Positions 54,546 to 64,000 of a stretch of 64,000 nt of DNA are shown piece after piece (within the stretch, counting starts at the first letter, position 1; every line of letters starts with the position of its first letter). The notes under the pieces were generated by a model that did no database searches, was not told the origin of the DNA, and saw only the letters and a program-made list of their open reading frames with translations. This stretch comes from Ceriagrion tenellum (Eukaryota; Arthropoda; Insecta; Odonata; Coenagrionidae), in NCBI GenBank assembly GCA_963169105.1, contig OY720642.1:82759055-82823054 (forward strand), read 5' to 3'. The position numbers and the translations under genes were made by a program.

Positions 54546-54930
54546 TCCAATTTCAAAGGCATGGCCCTCGACGAAATAGACATTAATTTAAATGATGAGA
54601 TCCCTATTAAAGATGATGGAAGTGAAAAGGATGATAATGATGATAGGAATATGAGCGATGTGATCGGCGATTCTTTCTCAAGTTTCGAGCTAGAAAAAGG
54701 GAATGAAACCAGATCACCTAATGTTTCCCCTTGTACTTCGAAAAAGACTAAAAGGATACTCGTCCCATGGACATAGGAGCAAAAACATATTGTGGCACCA
54801 TATTTTAAGAAGCACATACAAAACAAAATACCCCCGAAAAAGAGAGTGTGATAACCTTAAGGAAAAGTATCCAGAGGTCCTTGACAACAAAACGTGGTTA
54901 AAAATTAGTTTTTATACAGAACATTTATAA
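54504..54930 (+). pseudogene. SANT/Myb-like C-terminal domain exon, interrupted
   Basis: The frame opens at ATG 54504, passes an acidic region (EIPIKDDGSEKDDNDD), then reads KKTKRILVPWT, stop (TAG 54774-54776), EQKHIVAPYFKKHIQNKIPP, KKRECDNLKEKYPEVLDNK and TWLKI, with the next stop at 54928. 'R-PWT-EE-V-FK-I-P-KKREC-R-W--IK' is the C-terminal domain of a group of uncharacterised animal proteins with a SANT-like W-T-E-E start. I recognise the pattern but not a named gene. One internal stop breaks it. The start lies inside the 317-bp repeat, so the true 5' end is unclear. Confidence 0.5.
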
Positions 54931-55330
54931 AAAACTGGATTAGTTATGTACAATGATATTGTAAAAGTAAATTTCAAAGGCAAAATAGTCTAAGCAGAGT
55001 TTCGTAATACTTGTTTAACCCAAAGAGAGTTTTTGTATTACTCAATTTTTTTAATAAATCAGTACATTTTTTTAAATCAAATTTTGCAGTTTTATTGCTA
55101 CCTGATAAAAAATTGTACCGCTGATTTTGATCCACAAAGACCAGTTATTTAATTTGTACATTTCATTGATCTTGAGAATTTTATTGTAAGTCTTTAATTC
55201 TAAATCAAAGGGTGTTTGCTTTTTCCTCAAAGTGGCATATTTAGTTGATAATCCAATATTAAATTGCAGTAGTGATGAAATAAACTGCATAAACCCTTCA
55301 ATGCCAATGTATTTATTTGAATATTGACAA
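54931..55330. other. No gene seen
   Basis: AT-rich sequence. If the 54504 exon belongs to a spliced gene, this would be intronic. Confidence 0.3.
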
Positions 55331-55340
55331 AAATTTTCCT

Positions 55341-55627
55341 CTCTGCAGAAGTGAAACCCGAATTAATTGATACTGCTTTCCAATGTTTATCCTCATAGAA
55401 AGGTGACTTTAATTGATGGTATTAAAATCTTTGGCTCAATTATATGTACAATTTATCCTAATCTTACTTCAGCCAATAAGGTTCGAAAACTGCGTTACTC
55501 TTCACTATCCATAAGTTCAGGCATCGGTAGCTACTGAATCCGCGAACAATATTCCAGCTAAAGATACACCAGCAACTGTGATTTTAAGGAAAAGGATGTT
55601 GGTAATGAGCCAAATAATGGGGGTAAA
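55341..55627 (+). other. Two weak exon-like islands
   Basis: TTTTCCTCTCTGCAG (ending about 55347) is a good 3' splice site followed by 16 sense codons. A second island at 55520-55625 is open for about 36 codons between CATAAGTTCAG and AAAGTAAGT. I recognise neither peptide. They could be exons of the gene whose remnant is at 54504, or chance. Confidence 0.2.
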
Positions 55628-57301
55628 GTAAGTTGTTTTTAAACTTTTTTCTAACGGAAATCTGTAAAATGTACTCAAAGATACCAACTAAAAACCGCCT
55701 TTACCACGAAAATAATTATTTTTTGTCAATTTTTTTCTTTTGTACGGAATTGAATCTTCTTTATTAAAGCCTCGGCAGTAGTTTCCCATTGTTAAAGTTT
55801 ACCAGAACCTTAGTATCTATATTGACTAACACTTATGCCATTATAAAATCTTTCCCCCGGATTATCTCCTCCCGCCCCACGATTTTGAGGAAATGCGTCT
55901 GTAAGCTAATGCAGGAAGTGGATTTTTAACGAGATAGGCACCCTATTGCATTTTAAGTGGCAGTGGGGCAACAAATAAAAGTTGTTCCTCACCTCTCTTA
56001 AGCTTTTCTGCTTTCAGCATCCCATTATTTATTATATTTTGAAATTCAGGGCCTAGGGTTATCTTCCTGTTTTCAGGTCCAGTAAAAATGCTTTCCTTTA
56101 GACGTAGCTCTTCACTATATGCTGTGAAAATATTTCCACTTAGTACTAACAACCACTTTCATATTTTCTCAGCGTTTTATAAAAATTCTTAATCAGTCAT
56201 TACTTGATAAGCAAAGGAGGGAGAAGCATTTCCTTCGGACCAACTAAAGGATAGTAGAGTAAATTGTAATTTCCTAGGTTATAAATTCTTCTTTAAGACA
56301 CAGTTTTTCAAGGAAGAGATATTTCATGTCTTTGCTGTCCCATAAAAATTAGAATAGTTATATTTTGTGTGCAGTCATGGAAGTTGTGAAAATTAAAGTT
56401 AAATTTTGAGCCCCCACCGTAATTATACAAGTTCTGATTCGCGGCCCACGTCATCGCGTTGTCATCACGATAAACACGTTGTGTCCTTGGCTTCATTACT
56501 CATGTATTTCATGGTAACATTTTAATGTGTTTTAGTGATAGAAGAAATGCCAGCAAAAATCAAATCCCTTTCTAACTTATGAAGATTAATTGACCCCTTT
56601 TTCAGCCGCTTGTGTTTCATTTTTTGTTTATTTTTCACGTAAATGATTGTATTTGAATTGAATTGAACAACTATTCTAAACATGAAACGCGAAACTACTG
56701 GGATAATGATAAATACAGTTTTAGAGTCCTTCACGTATTTCGCATTTCCACATATAATGAAATAAAAGGGCGAATTTGGTGGAATGTGACATGATGGAAA
56801 CTTATGGAATTACAAACCCTTATTAAAATACCAAGTGCAATGTGAAAGTAACATTTGTATGCATGTTGCTTAAACCGTGTTTTAAACCTTAAACCGGCTA
56901 GTTTTATTGGAAGAATCTTCTTGTAGTATTGGGAAATACTACAAGAAGTATATATATATATAGAATAAATAGGGGTAGGGTTTGGAGAAAAAAACTAATT
57001 TTTGGGAGGGAAAGCAGGGGAACATAGGTTAGGGGCTTATGAGGAGGGAACTTTTTCCGGAAAGGAGTGGGAGGGGAGTGGAAAAATTATCTCGTTGCAA
57101 AGGTTTCTGTACTTTATGATAATTTCCATCTGTTCCAAAGCATCCATCACAAAGCCCATTGGTGGAACATGTAAAACTTTGGAGGCTGCATGTAAGGCTT
57201 AGTTTGTTTGGGGAACTCAGAACTGGTGTGTTTCACAACGACATAGATATTATCATTTTGACGCCACACTAAATTTCCAAGTTTGATTGATGCGATAAAA
57301 T
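55628..57301. other. AT-rich, no gene seen
   Basis: No coding signal or repeat boundary. A small inverted ATACTACAAGAAG-type pair flanks 56925-56950, next to a short (AT)n. Confidence 0.35.
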
Positions 57302-57543
57302 ATGATACACACATACATACCCATCACGCCGTTCCTTTCCGAGGTAGGCACAGTCAAAATGTTTCACTCATTAATACATAATTGTACACCTAACTCTGCT
57401 TCGATAATTTCCTCCATACTGACCTATCCTTGCAAACCTCTTTTACCTCATTTACCCCCATACACTGTTTCATACACGCCCTCCTGTTTTTAAGACTCCT
57501 AATATTCTTCCTCCTAATAATTTCCTCAACCACATTCAACCAG
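57302..57543 (-). mobile_element. LINE family F 3' end, inverted copy
   Basis: The minus strand matches 40140-40380: RRACMKQCMGVNEAKE region (57490-57430), GATAGGTCAGTATGGAGG and GTGAAAC, then the CGGAA-GGAACGGCGTGATGGG end and a (GTAT)n tail at 57302-57316. Only the last ~240 bp remain. Confidence 0.8.
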
Positions 57544-57882
57544 ACACATATAACCAACAAAAATAATAAAATACAAAGGAAAGCAGCGCCCTTCGTTCAA
57601 AACTGCTACGAGCGAACATATAGAGTCTCATTAACTTTTAGAGGGATTGAGGTGGGAGCCCCAAGAGACTCGGAGGCTACACGCTAGGCATAGGCTGCTT
57701 GAGAAATTTAGAACTGGTGCATTTATAACAATACAGAGAATATTGCAATGATGCCTCACAACAACTCTAGGTCTGAAAGAAGCGATGAAATAAGATAGAT
57801 ACATTACAGAACAGATATATACGGATATCCATTCTTTCCAAGGACAATAAGTGACCATAATAAAAATCCCCATGATAACTAA
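57544..57882 (+). mobile_element. LINE family A 3' coding segment, unit 1
   Basis: Starts AATACAAAGGAAAGCAGCG (IQRKAA) and runs through a frame-shifted GYERT-like, TRRLHAR and IREIHCRT region to GACCATAATAAAAATCC. It has no 3' UTR or GTAGATG tail and is followed head to tail by a second unit. Confidence 0.75.
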
Positions 57883-58205
57883 AAAAAATAAATAAAATAC
57901 AAAGGAAAGCAGCGCCCTTCGTTCAAAACTGCTACGAGCGAACATATAGAGTCATAACTTTCAGAGGGATTGAGGTGGGAGCCCCTAGAGACTCGGAGGC
58001 TACACGCTAGGCATAGGCTGCTTGAGAAATTTAGAACTGGTGTATTTAGAACGATATAGAGAATATTACAATGACACCTCAAAACATCTCTAGGTTTGAC
58101 AGAAGCGATAAAATAAGAGAGATACATTGCCGAACAGATATATACGGATATCCATTCTTTCCAAGCACAATCAGTGACCATAATAAAAATCCCCATGATA
58201 AAAAC
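57883..58205 (+). mobile_element. LINE family A 3' coding segment, unit 2
   Basis: Repeats unit 1 with about 90% identity, ending CATAATAAAAATCCCCATG. SRFDRSDKIREIHCRTD is intact in frame here. Since both units start and end at the same points, the pair is a tandem duplication of one insertion. Confidence 0.75.
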
Positions 58206-58534
58206 CTTGCAGTCAAAGGTCTGTACCTTATTACTAAATGCCTCGTTATTTATGTTCCAATTTATCAACTGTATTTTTCACAATTTATTTTTTCTATCGC
58301 CAGGATGTGATCATTGTTTGTCCAACACTGCCATACGACTGATCGTTTTATATGGTCTATACATATTTTTTGTTATTTGTCTTTGTTTGTTGATATATCT
58401 ATAGCTACTATATCTATCTTTTGTCCTTGCTCTAATATGTGTTAATGGAATTATCAATTTAATTATGTAATTATTCATATAATAAAGGGACTAAACTCCA
58501 TTGTGTTCATCTAGTGATCCCTCACAACAATTGA
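58206..58534. other. No gene seen
   Basis: AT-rich; possibly decayed LINE 3' UTR. Confidence 0.3.
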
Positions 58535-59075
58535 GGTAGCTTGAGCGAGGTACCATTTTACATAGAAATCAATGAAATTGATCTCATTTTAAAGAAAAAT
58601 ATATTAACTATCCAATAACATCAAAAACTCAATCCCTCAACACATTACTTTCGACCATATTTTCCAAAAAAAAGTGCCAGCCCTTTAACGTAGAGAATGG
58701 TACGAGTATGCACTCCAGAGAAACATTATTTACAAAATGAGGAATTTATAACGCTTAGGTGACGTAAAAAAACTAACAGCGCGTATTTTGTATGTTTTCT
58801 GAACTATTTTTTAATATTAATCATATTGTCACCGCAATAGGTTCCTGGGTATCACCAAAAAACCATCCGTTTTGGAGGAGTTTCAAACGCAACGCGCGAA
58901 AAAGATGAGTCAAGTGAAAGACTTATTTATATATTTTCATTTAATTACTTACCATTTCTGTCGTATAACACACAATGACATATTTAATTCATGTGTCCTA
59001 CAGCTGGTGAAATTAAAATGTATAGTTCGAATATGGACTCTATTTTGACTAGGGAACTATCTCGGTCCGACTACC
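58535..59075 (-). mobile_element. TTAA MITE, copy 5
   Basis: Bounded by GGTAGCTTGAGCGAGGTACC and CTCGGTCCGACTACC. TTAA follows at 59076-59079, and TTGA precedes, one base from TTAA. The interior matches copy 4. Confidence 0.8.
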
Positions 59076-59860
59076 TTAAGAGGACGCATCATACCCTTCG
59101 GTAAGGAAAAGTTCTGTCGAAAATCCACAAGATGGCGTCACTCGCACCCGATCGAGGCGTTTTAGCGTCAGGAGTCTCTTACTCCAGGATAACTCTCGCA
59201 CAAGGCAACAGTCGTCGGTAAGTTGTCGCCAAGTCTCCGGCGCGTAAGTACAGGCAGCGCTTATATTAGATCTGTGAAAGAAGACTGAACTAATTGCATC
59301 ACCGTCCGAGCACATCATGGCCGAAAACCATTCAGGTAGCTTGTCGAAAGATACCAATTACAGATTCTATCTCACAACCGTGACGGTTGTTACTTAGCAT
59401 TCCGATAGAAGAGGAATTGATACATCTCCATTAGTTTAAGATATGTCAATTATGATAATAATAGTTTTTATAAAAATACACCCTACATCTTGCCGTTTTC
59501 CCGATGGTTTAATTATGCTCCGGGATAAAATTTTCATGTTTCAGATACGAGCCTCCCTTGGAAAAGGTCTATTATTAATTTCAAGTTGATGACGTAAGAC
59601 TTTAACAAAAAATCTGGGGTCGGAAATCATCGCAAATCCGACCTGTAGAGCAGGTGTGATTCGTCGCCTTAAGTGTGTTTAGTGCTGTATAGATCATTTA
59701 CCTATTATGTTATTTGTTTTTTCTGATCTGAGAGGATATCACACATCCTAGATCAATAAATTCCTTTTCATTCATTTATTCATAATAAAAATTTAGCCAT
59801 ACTTTAAACACTCCCATTAGTTACTTCAACATTCCTTCTCCCAGAACCTTTTCCTTTGCA
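59076..59860. other. No recognised gene; 93-codon minus frame
   Basis: The minus frame 59357-59076 has balanced composition (TYAPETWRQL, FSTELFLTEGYD) unlike the AT-rich noise nearby, but I recognise no family. It stops at the MITE edge. It could be an exon or repeat remnant. Confidence 0.25.
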
Positions 59861-59864
59861 CAGC

Positions 59865-59937
59865 TGGTGTCCTAACATCCTCTGCCGCACGCCCATGCGG
59901 CGGCTCGTTGGGTAGTATGTAGATGTAGATGCACTGT
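59865..59937 (+). mobile_element. LINE family A tail only
   Basis: GGTGTCCTAACATCCTCTGC, CCGCACGCCCATGCGG, CGGCTCGTTGGGTAGTATG and GTAGATGTAGATG reproduce the last ~70 bp of the family A 3' UTR (compare 2553-2632). Confidence 0.75.
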
Positions 59938-60424
59938 GCTTCGTCCTAATCTCCTCCAGAGATATCCTCTCCTCACCCATCATACCAGGCGCTTCATTTG
60001 TCTCCCTTTCTGTCTATCGTACATCCTCCATCCTTCTCCGCACCCACATCTCAAATCCTCGATTCTATCCACGCCTTCCTTTTTCTGAGTCCACGTATTT
60101 CCTTAACGTTCTTACCCAAGGACCTCGTCGTTAGCACCTTTCTATTACTTAACACTTCCATGCTCGCGCAACTTCCCTTTTAATGTTTTTGCAACCATAA
60201 CCATTTTCTTCTTGCTATCCACCCAAGTATATAAATCGCTATATTCATTCCACTAGTTCTAATGAAATAAGATATGTTAAAATAATGAAATGGTTTGAAA
60301 AAAAGGCGGACGGATATCTTTCGTATTTCGGTAAAATGGGAAAAGAGAACGCAATGGAATGATAAGGATATTATCATAGACTCCAATGGGAAACAGATGA
60401 AAACTAGGTAAAATGCAGAGGAAT
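59938..60424. other. No gene seen
   Basis: Short CT-rich patch near 59950-60180, otherwise unassigned. Confidence 0.35.
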
Positions 60425-60895
60425 TTACATACATACATACATACCAATCGCGCCGTTCCCTTCCGGGGTAGACACAGTCATAAAGTTTCACTCATAATTA
60501 CATATTTGTACACCAAATTCTGATTCAATAATTTCCTCCATACTGACCTATCCTTGCAAACCTCTTTTGCCTCATTTACCCCCATGCACTGCTTCATACA
60601 CGCCCTCCTGTTTTTAAGACTCCTAATATTCCTCCTCCTAAGAATTTCCTCAACCACATTCAACCGCAACTTTCTCGGCCTACCTCTACCTCTCACACCA
60701 TCCATTTCACTCTCATATATCTGTTTCGTTATTCGACTCTCATCCATTCTCTCAACATGGCCAAACCAACGAAGCACACTCCTTTCATATATGTCCATTA
60801 CTGGAGCATCTAACCCACATTCATTTATTACCCACTCATTCCTGACCCAATCCATCCGACTTTTTCCGCAAACACTCCTCAGTTAACTGTGTCAG
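60425..60895 (-). mobile_element. LINE family F 3' end, inverted, open frame
   Basis: The minus frame 60855-60478 is uninterrupted for 125 codons: RNEWVINECGLDAPVMD, YERSVLRWFGHVERMDESR, ITKQIYESEMDGVRGRGRPR, LNVVEEILRRRNIRSLKNRR and ACMKQCMGVNEAKEV. The 3' UTR ends in a (GTAT)n run at 60427-60445. It is 5' truncated at 60895 (GAGTGTTTGCGG). The lack of stops makes this the youngest F copy here. Confidence 0.85.
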
Positions 60896-61194
60896 TTTAG
60901 TTTCAGTTTAGTGTCAGTGGGTCGCGGGCAACGGTATGCTGGCTCTCAAGGTAGTCCTTTCAGAAGGGATCCTAGCTTGAGCAGAATAGTGAACGCGGGT
61001 CTAGTGTATTACTATGCTTTGGTTTCACTTGTGGCATACTGGCGAAAATGTGGCGAAACTGACCGGTAGAGCGCCGTGACCGTTAGCAGGGAAAGCTGCA
61101 CGTGGTCACTGCAAAGGCTGGTAACCTTGCATACACTACTAAAACTTACTTATAAGAGTCAGAGGTATTTGGGAGTGTTTTAATTTAATTTGCA
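60896..61194. other. No gene seen
   Basis: GTGTCAGTTTAGTTTCAGTTTAGTGTCAGTG near 60890 is a short direct repeat. Nothing else is supported. Confidence 0.35.
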
Positions 61195-61700
61195 TACACC
61201 AACAATTTTCCTTGCAATCCACCATAGGGGATTTTGACAGAGGGTGCGTTATCACCAACATACCATATAATGCACCAGTAGCTATCACCGACATGCATTA
61301 CAACCAGAGGTATGCTACTAATGCTCCAAAAACTATTTTAATTAATGGATATTGCAATTGCGTTAACGAGATACAAGAGTCACGTAGAGATCGTACAAAA
61401 CGTGATGTTTGTACTAAGTGGCAGATGAAGAAACAAGCATTAGGGAACAAATCAACTAATCAACTTCACTACCCGTCAACCAACCTACTGCTCATTGGAA
61501 GACATTATGGTCGCTTATCGATCGCGGGAAAAACGACATATTAAATCGGTATGTTCTGCAGTCTCCTTCTCAAATGTTATTCTCATGATCTGATCTCCCG
61601 AAGTATGTTGGAGTTCTACAGATTTTAATTACTTCGACGGAGAATTAATTCCGCTTTGGATTTACATAAAAGATTAAGTCTAAGTTTTTATGAGCGGTCT
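61195..61700 (-). mobile_element. LINE family B 3' end, inverted copy
   Basis: The minus strand shows TPTYFGRSDHENNI, (stop) EGDCRTYRFNMSFFPRSISD (about 61610-61510), then the 3' UTR to CCCTCTGTCAAAATCCCC at about 61240. The upstream LDLIFYVNPK matches LNLLTKF of the 8267 copy. It is dead. Confidence 0.7.
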
Positions 61701-61734
61701 GAAAGCGATTCCAATCCCAGTTGTTGCTAGGCGA

Positions 61735-64000
61735 CAGCAACACTAACGAGACTATCATACCGGTATTTTACGTATCTTGGTATTCTTCTCTGTATGCATT
61801 CTCTGTTTTTAAGCCTACCTACTGGGTATTCGAAATACTGGCGGCGTATTCGAAGTCTAACATAGGAGAAGTAGCTGATTTCTCTGATTTAATCGTCATA
61901 TTTACGTGATTTCTGTGACTTTACCGTCACATATCTAATGTTTTAGAGCGCATTCAAATGTTTTCGACCAGTTAGCCGATGGTTACCGGAAAGCCGGCTG
62001 CGCAGAGACGGCCCTGCGCCGAGACGGCCCGGCGCCGAGATGGCTTGCGCCGAGATGGCCTTCACCGAGAAGGCCGCGCCGAGGTGTTCCATTCCCCACA
62101 TTTCGGTCTTTTACGGATCTTGGTATTCTTCTCTGCACGCGTTCTCGGTTAAAAACAGAGAACGCGTGCAGACTGGGTATTAAAGGTAAAATCTTCCTAC
62201 TGGGTATTCGAAATAGTGGCGGCGTATTCCAAGTGGGGTCTAACATAGGAGAAGTAGCTGATTTCTCTGATTTAACCGTCATATTTACGTGATTTCTGTG
62301 ACTTTACCGTCACATATCTATTGTTTTAGAGTGTATAAAAAAGTTTTCGACCAGTTGTTAGCCGAGTGGTTACCGGAAAGCCGGCTGCGCCGAGACGGCC
62401 CGGCGCCGAGATGGCTTACACCGAGACGACCGAGCCGAGGTGTTCCATTCCCCACATTTCGGTCTTTTACAAATCTTGGTATTCTTCTCTGTTTTTAACA
62501 GAGAACGCTTGCAGACTGGGTATTAAAGGTAAAATCTTCCTACTGGGTATTCGAAATACTGGCGACGTATTCCAAGTGGGGTCTAACATAGGAGAAGTAG
62601 CTGATTTCTCTGATTTAACCGTCATATTTACGTGATTTCTGTGACTTTACCGTCACATATCTATTGTTTTAGAGTGTATTAAAAAGTTTTCGACCAGTTG
62701 TTAGCCGAGTGGTTACCGGAAAGCCTGCTGCGCCGAGACGGCCCGGCGCCGAGATGGCTTACACCGAGACGACCGAGCCGAGGTGTTCCATTCCCCACAT
62801 TTCGGTCTTTTACAAATCTTGGTATTCTTCTCTGTTTTTAACAGAGAACGCTTGCAGACTGGGTATTAAAGGTAAAATCTTCCTACTGGGTATTCGAAAT
62901 ACTGGCGACGTATTCCAAGTGGGGTCTAACATAGGAGAAGTAGCTGATTTCTCTGATTTAACCGTCATATTTACGTGATTTCTGTGACTTTACCGTCACA
63001 TATCTATTGTTTTAGAGTGTATTAAAAAGTTTTCGACCAGTTGTTAGCCGAGTGGTTACCGGAAAGCCGGCTGCGCCGAGACGGCCCGGCGCCGAGATGG
63101 CTTACACCGAGACGACCGAGCCGAGGTGTTCCATTCCCCACATTTCGGTCTTTTACAAATCTTGGTATTCTTCTCTGTTTTTAACAGAGAACGCTTGCAG
63201 ACTGGGTATTAAAGGTAAAATCTTCCTACTGGGTATTCGAAATACTGGCGACGTATTCCAAGTGGGGTCTAACATAGGAGAAGTAGCTGATTTCTCTGAT
63301 TTAACCGTCATATTTACGTGATTTCTGTGACTTTACCGTCACATATCTATTGTTTTAGAGTGTATTAAAAAGTTTTCGACCAGTTGTTAGCCGAGTGGTT
63401 ACCGGAAAGCCGGCTGCGCCGAGACGGCCCGGCGCCGAGATGGCTTACACCGAGACGACCGAGCCGAGGTGTTCCATTCCCCACATTTCGGTCTTTTACA
63501 AATCTTGGTATTCTTCTCTGTTTTTAACAGAGAACGCTTGTAGACTGGGTATTAAAGGTAAAATCTTCCTACTGGGTATTCGAAATAGTGGCGGCGTATT
63601 CCAAGTGGGGTCTAACATAGGAGAAGTAGCTGATTTCTCTGATTTAACCGTCATATTTACGTGATTTCTGTGACTTTACCGTCACATATCTATTGTTTTA
63701 GAGTGTATTAAAAAGTTTTCGACCAGTTGTTAGCCGAGTGGTTACCGGAAAGCCGGCTGCGCCGAGACGGCCCGGCGCCGAGATGGCTTACACCGAGACG
63801 ACCGAGCCGAGGTGTTCCATTCCCCACATTTCGGTCTTTTACAAATCTTGGTATTCTTCTCTGTTTTTAACAGAGAACGCTTGCAGACTGGGTATTAAAG
63901 GTAAAATCTTCCTACTGGGTATTCGAAATACTGGCGACGTATTCCAAGTGGGGTCTAACATAGGAGAAGTAGCTGATTTCTCTGATTTAACCGTCATATT
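61735..64000 (+). repeat. 343-bp satellite array, truncated by window end
   Basis: After a partial unit (61735-61960) and a longer 383-bp unit (61961-62343), 343-bp units begin at 62344, 62687, 63030, 63373 and 63716, the last cut at 64000. The later units are nearly identical. Each carries TAGCCGAGTGG (a perfect Pol III A box of tRNA-Ser/Leu type), a CGCCGAGA-GGC sub-repeat, GTGTTCCATTCC about 80 bp after the A box (weak B-box match), and a TCTCTG-TTTTTAA-CAGAGA hairpin. An 89-codon frame repeats in each unit because the unit is copied; nothing suggests it is translated. Confidence 0.9.

Noticed and set aside
62366..63664. Repeated 89-codon frame as a multigene family
   Set aside because: The frame repeats at exactly 343 bp because the satellite unit repeats, and intergenic parts are as conserved as the frame.

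Overview
This is a eukaryotic, almost certainly arthropod, intergenic or repeat-rich window. The evidence is nuclear-type tRNA genes with Pol III terminators, many decayed non-LTR retrotransposon 3' ends, Penelope-like and mariner relics, short interspersed elements, microsatellites and satellite arrays, and no long open reading frames. Nothing in the sequence fixes the species. I find no intact protein-coding gene. The only clearly functional genes are five tRNAs: two identical tRNA-Asn(GTT) genes and three identical elongator tRNA-Met(CAT) genes.

Layout. 0-6.5 kb: a tRNA-derived SINE, a TTAA-flanked MITE, a LINE 3' end, a diverged ~190-bp tandem array with a long (AT)n tract, and two head-to-head LINE copies. 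6.5-16 kb: a tRNA-Asp-like pseudogene, tRNA-Asn, two LINE 3' ends, a MITE with TAA target duplication, two RTE-like LINE copies (one split by a palindromic insertion) and a THAP-like repeated exon. 16-25 kb: two more MITE copies, a Penelope-like C-terminal tail, a GTCGATGA cryptic satellite, nested LINE 3' ends and a retroposon called R here. 25-38 kb: palindromic elements, a GC-rich MITE, the second THAP-like copy, another R copy, and a Penelope-like GIY-YIG endonuclease relic inside an inverted repeat. 38-51 kb: the tRNA-Met genes in a duplicated unit, an RTE-like LINE, a dead mariner split by a palindrome, and the second tRNA-Asn with a palindrome inserted 24 bp upstream. 51-64 kb: tandem duplications, a SANT-like pseudogene exon, more LINE 3' ends, and a 343-bp satellite array that runs off the end of the window.

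The most interesting thread is a set of short (~190-240 bp) palindromic insertions. Four have clean target-site duplications of 7, 10, 11 and 14 bp. They and several solitary sites share a motif, CTGANGA - one base - hairpin - GAAAC. It resembles a hammerhead ribozyme core but has one extra base before stem II. The same motif lies just downstream of two independent Penelope-like coding relics, so the palindromes look like non-autonomous Penelope-derived elements. A second candidate novelty is retroposon R (about 450-475 bp), with three copies bearing target duplications of 7, 13 and 21 bp and no recognised tRNA head.

LINE family labels (A, B, D, E, F, G) and the name R are mine, for use within this annotation only.
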